From Alviniconcha marisindica (taxonomy: Eukaryota > Mollusca > Gastropoda > Provannidae), in contig JABMCL010002002.1 in the NCBI GenBank assembly GCA_018857735.1, positions 642,001 through 706,000 of the forward strand: a stretch of DNA of 64,000 bases, read 5' to 3'. Every line of letters begins with the position of its first letter. Position 1 is the first letter of the stretch. Below the pieces are notes generated by a model that worked only from the letters and a program-made list of their open reading frames with translations, had not been told where the DNA came from and did no database searches. The position numbers were made by a program, and so were the translations under genes. Positions 49,201-55,400 of the stretch are shown piece after piece.

Positions 49201-52200
49201 GTGTTTTGTCAAATCGGTTGCTATGGGCACTTGGACACTGAACAGTTTTACGTCCTGGCAATAGCCTCTCATCAACTGGTGTCACCAGCATCGGCTCTTT
49301 TGTTGTTCACACAGCCACAGATACAGGACTCACTAATGTTATTCACACAATTATGATGTGTCTGTCCCTCAGTATAAACAAATGCGTCAACGACATCAGC
49401 GACTCACAAGCCTGGGCTATGCCCTTAGGAACACTCAGGCCATCTTTATTACAGAGCTATTATCTGGATGAGAGATACAGGCTCACTCATCATGACAGCT
49501 GCACAGAGTGACAGATTACTTCAGACAAACATCAGTTGAGCAGCCTGCAACCACTGCATTATTTTCTGATGGTTAACGTTGGGATTTCCACCTGGCTCAC
49601 TTGGTATCTTGGGACTAGATGGCACACACTAAGAGATGCCTTGGCAGCATAAAGCAAAAATGGCAGTTGTAGCTGTTTGTCTGGGGAGTAGAGTTTGGGG
49701 ATAGGTCCACCCACCCCATACCCTTCACTACAGGTGGGCTATTTCCTGCTACAGTAAATAATTTGTGAAATAAAATATCATCACTAATCAACAAACAAAA
49801 AACAAAATGCATCAAATGTTTTTAAAGGCAAACTGACCGGAAAGGAACAGGTCCTGTCCTACCTCAAGAACCCCACAGGCACACGACAGCCTTTTTTTGT
49901 TCAGGTTTCATCTGGCACTTTTCTCAACAATAACAGCATCATGAAGATGAGTCCAGAAAAAAAATCAAACAAAAAATGATAAAAGAACATTTTGGACAAC
50001 TGACCATTCAAATGTATGTGTGCAGACCATGAATTCATCTTACACAACTTTCTCCTTAAAATAACTATTGACAGATCCCTGCCAATGCCCCACCCCCACC
50101 CCACTCCACCCACACCCTGCAATCCTGCTCGCCAGTCCAAGGTAACTTGTTTTCAAGACCACTTTTGAAGCTTCTGAAATCTGACAGGCATGACTGTACT
50201 CTCCAGCTGAAGTTTGACTCTTTGCTGAACCATAAAGTAGGATGCTGCCAATACTAACAGAACAAAAGATGGACCCCCCCCCTTTCATTCCCCCACCCCT
50301 GCCTGAGTGCTTTGATATTTTGGCCTCATTAGAACTGAACTATAAGGTAACTTTTTTTCTTTCTTTAAAAAAAAATGTGTGTTGTGTGTGTGTGTGTGTG
50401 TGTGTGTGTTCTATCTTTTTGACTTATTGTTCTTGTTTTTTAGATCATAATTTATTTTAAGAAAACACTGACAGCACATCCACATGATTCCCTTGCACCT
50501 ATTCCACATATTAGTTTTCTTTATATCTGGCCTTATATTAACCACTTTTGGGGGGATAGGGGTGGGGTCAGGGGACCGTTTTAAAACTGAAAGGCTTACC
50601 TACAGGAATTATGCAAAAGGCAGGCATCTTCAATAATGTGCTGGTGACCTTCACAACTACACATGCACATCATTTATTGATTGCATATGTTGAGTGGAAT
50701 TTTGTTCTAGTGAATGCAGTGCTTTTCCCTTCAAAGAAATCCACAATGACAAGACATCAAAACAAAACTGTTTTTATACACTGACCTGTGTCAGACAGAC
50801 TATTTCAGCTTTGACTAAAATGTATACATGCAAGCAATAAATACAGTTCATGAACAAATCAGTGAATAGTAAAATAATAGCATGGTAAAAATAGGATTTT
50901 CTGAAAAAACTAGAAGAAGAAGAAAAAAGTTCTGATCTGATTTGCAAAAATAAATGAAAATGCAAATAAAGGGAAATTGAATCAAGGAAAGCAACTATTA
51001 TCATTTTCCAGACTATAACCTTGAAAATGAATCAGGATCATTAAGACTACTGTGAAAAAATCAAACCCACAACATCTTACTATTTCATTTGTTGTACAAG
51101 TTCTCAATGAAACATTTGTTGTCCAAGAAAAGGCTGTGGCTAATAAGAGGTATATTACTTCCATTAAAGCAAAGTCAAGGAAGGAATGCCAAATCCACTC
51201 AAAGTTTTACCTCCAAATGTATCAAAAGCTTTACCTTCATCAGCCAAGACTTTTTCTGGAAAAGCAAAACTATCGGTTTTGCCCCTATGATGCTGACATA
51301 ACACCGAAATCAGATCAGTTTCACTGACACTGGACAGCATACCTCAATTCACAATACACCATACAAAGCTTGAACGATCAAGCTTAACGGTAATCACTCA
51401 AGCAAAAACAACTCCTTTCCCCCCTGAACTTTTGCCACTGAGAGCAAAATAGTAACACATACCAATATTCTCACCTGACCTCACATTTCTCAGTGAGACA
51501 AAAACATTGTTTTCATGTTAGTTGAAAACATACAACAGCCACACATACACTAACCACACATTTTTCATGTGAGTCATAAAACACCGCGAGTCAAAACACC
51601 ATCAGTGAACAATTTAATCTAAAAATGAATAAAAACTAATTTTTACAAACTGTGACAAAATATGGAAACTAACTACTTGAAACATTGCAAGTTTCATGCA
51701 TAAAACTAATTGACAAGCATTTTAACTGCATCATACACAACAATGAAGACAGACTGTTGTGAATGAGCCAGCACAGCAATAGCAAAACGAAATACAGGGC
51801 ACTGTGGATGAAATGCTGTCCCAAAAACAAACAACTAAAATAGATGAAGAAGATAGATGGCAAATGAAGGATGAACATAACTACATTTTCATGCAAAATC
51901 TACAGGTGCATATCAGACCATAATCCATCAGAGTACATATTCTGGAAACTCTTGGCATGCTAAATACACACCAGTGCATGCATGTATTATGTAACTTTGA
52001 TAGTGATTTTTTCGTTGCCCTTTGTGTGAGTCAATACAAACTAGAATGTTAAAGATCTACATCACGCATTTCATCTGGTGAACAAACACTGAGGATGAAA
52101 CAAAAGTGAAATAAACTGACAGAGTGAAGAATTACCCGACAGCCTTGGTCTGGATCGATGTGTCACCAAAACAAAAACACAGTTGTAAATTGATACGTTC

Positions 52201-52385
52201 TTCCAACAAAAGTTTTTATGCAAGTGTTTGGTGTAGTTGTTTGTTCGGCCATTATTGACTGCTTCAACCAAGAGATCAATATTCCTTATCAATATCAGTC
52301 ACTGCTGCACAAGTTGGCTGCAAAGCACACTGGCACAGATAGTCATGGACATGTAACCTGCACAGACAGCCAGACAGCCAGACAG

Positions 52386-52443
<58 letters not shown>

Positions 52444-55400
52444 CAAAGAGTCTACATATATACATATATAATTAAAAAAAGAAGCTTTCTGTTGAGATAA
52501 AGATATATGATAGTCACATAGGAATTGGCAAGCTTGAGAACAAGACTGAATCAATGGAAAGAAAGTAGGATTTGGGTACAGAGACAGTAGCCATCATGCT
52601 CAAACCAATCAGCAGGAACAGAAGGAAGTGGCTGCCAAGAAGAGCCGAGCGGGAAGGCAACTTACAAGGAAGTACTGAAGGACAAGAACAAAAGGCAGGA
52701 ACTGTTCAAACCATGCAAGAGTACGCAGCAAAAATGGACGGTTTCAAATTATTTTCATAGGGAGAGGCTGGAGGTAAGACAGGGAGTCCAACAATACTGG
52801 AAAGCAAAGAAACAATCACACACACCGAGGCCAAAAACAATAGAATCTTCATGTTTCAAACAGTCACCATGGCACAGCCAAGTTCAACCAAAATGGAGAA
52901 AGAAAACAGCCCATGCGCAACATTCTCAAACACAGAAGAACTGGCTCACCATGCCAAAAACATCTCAGGCAATGGACGAAGGAGGGGACAGCAACCATGA
53001 TGCAACAAAACAAGGAAAAGTCACTCCCAGGTACCACAAACAAAAGGGGAACCACTCTGGACTGTACCTGCACGACTGCGTCTGCCCGGGTCCCCTCCGC
53101 TATCGTGCCTGACGTGGCCCAAACCGTGCTGCAGCTTTTCTGTCAAGCCATGGATTTTCTCCACTAAACTGGAGTGGGGGCGAGAGCTCGACTGCGAGGA
53201 GGAGTCTTTCTCATAGTGCATCTCGGACGTGAGGTTAGTGATGGGTGCACAAATGGTCTGTGAGGCCACAACGGCCACGTCCTTAACGTGGAAATCCTTA
53301 CCCTGCCCCGTGCCGGCGTTGGGAAGGGCTCCGGGGGCGCCGGCCATTTGGCCCTTCTTCATGAAGGAGTAGAAGAGGTGCTGACATAGCTCCTCAGGGA
53401 TCTCCGCATCCAGATACAGGTCCATAAACAGCTTGAAGCACGGGTAGCCAATGGGCTGCAACAGGAACAAATCTGCTTAGCATACAGAACAGTGGTGCAG
53501 CAGCATCTCCAAAGCAGTTTGGGTAGTTGGCAGGCTGCAACAGGAATGATTGTTTCTAGTTTACAGCACACCAAAGTAACAGCATTTCTCCCAAAGTGCA
53601 AGCAGTCAGTGGGTTCAAAGCTTGCCTGCCACTACCTTCATCTCGTGGCTAGGTCAGGTGTCAGGGATGACAGTTCCCAAATGAGCAAGCTCACTGTCCC
53701 CTCCTACTGCACCTTGCTTACTGAGACAGTGGGAAATAAGGCAGCTGGCACAGTATTTCACCTCACTGTTATTTCCTCCATACTTGTTCTTTAGTACTGT
53801 AAGCAGATATAATATTTCTCTTCAACCTTTGAAATCATCTGAGCATCACAAATGATCACACTTCTGTTATGACTAAACTTGTTCATTTAAACAAGATGCT
53901 AAATGACAATAATGTTTGCTTTGTTATGACTGAATGTTTATTTCTTCATTTGCTACAATTACATCTCAGCGCCAGTCTCTGGTACCCTTTTGCTTGAGAA
54001 CCGATTGCTCAACATGCTATTTGAGATGCATCTCCAATAACTTACTTAGAATCTTTTTCCTCCTTGTGGTGGTTGGGGAAACTTTGCCCAGCTTCTGATT
54101 AATAATAGGCCTAACTGATCAAATTGTTCACATCTTGATGACCCGATGGTCTTGTCCACCATTCACTACCGGACTGAAAAAAATATACAAGGACCAAAGT
54201 TAGCTGCGCAGAAACTGGACCTGGCAAGTGAGATCTCCAGACCATGGTGCAAGGCGCTTCTGGGTGGCCACCTGGTAAGTGTCACCTGCACTGCCTTGCC
54301 CCTGTTTAAAGACTGAGGCAGCCTGCAAGAGAGGTGGTGGGAGACGACATTAACATGAACAATTCTTTAGTCTACAGAACACCACTGCATCAGTGTTCCG
54401 CATAAAGTCAGGGTAGGCTGCAACAGGAACAACTCTACTCTTAGTTTATAGCACACAAGGGTTTCAGCATTTTCAATACAATCAATGGTAACAGCAACTG
54501 TCAGGGTAGGCTGCAACAGGAACAACTCTGCTCTTAGCTTACAGAACACAAAGGTATCAGCATTTTCAAGGGTATTTGGTACGCTGCAACATGAACTCTG
54601 CTCTAAGCTTACAAGGTAACAGCATTCCCCATGTGTAAGGGTAGGCTGCAACAGGAACAACTCTGCTCTTAGCTTACAGAACACAAAGGTATCAGCATTT
54701 TCAAGGGTATTTGGTACGCTGCAACATGAACTCTGCTCTAAGCTTACAAGGTAACAGCATTCCCCATGTGTAAGGGTAGGCTGCAACAGGAACAACTCTG
54801 CTCTTAGCTTACAGAACACAAAGGTATCAGCATTTTCAAGGGTATTTGGTATGCTGCAACAGGAACTCTGCTCTAAGCTTACAAGGTAACAGCATTCCCC
54901 ATGTGTAAGGGTAGGCTGCAACAGGAACAACTTTGCTCTTAGCTTACAGAACATAATGGTATCAGCTAGCCTTCAGTGAAGTCAAGGGTATTCAGTAGTC
55001 TTTAACATGAACTCTGCTCTAAACTGACATAACACTAACAGCATTCTTCATGAAGTCAGGTATGCTGTAACAGGAACAATTTTCAGTTGCAGCACACCAG
55101 TGCAACAGTATATCTCCTGAAGCCAGTGAAGACAATGGGCTACAACAGACACAAATATTTTCAGAGCTCAGCATAACTGTAATGCAACAGCAAATCCCCT
55201 GAGTGAAGATGCCTGACCAGGACAGGAAACAGCACACATTGCGAGAGCGCAACTGCGTACACATGTGTGCATGCATGCATGTGTGTGTGTGTGCATGTAC
55301 ACATGCATACACATTCACACCCACCCACAGAGTTATACATAGGTAGGAAAACAAGTGAAGTACACAGAAAGTCTCATATAAGCTGTGGATTTGCCTCACA

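Noticed and set aside
52572..52760. + strand frame in intron 3
   Set aside because: Short, no recognised motif, no supporting context.
53021..53067. Extension of Dgk exon 3 to the end of its open frame
   Set aside because: A strong CAG/GTACAG donor at 53067 gives the phase needed by exon 4; read-through would end in a stop without the kinase.
54367..54954. Minus-strand frame of 195 codons with Cys/Leu repeats
   Set aside because: It is the amplified acceptor region of exon 3 read through; each unit contains an acceptor, and no donor or homology supports coding.
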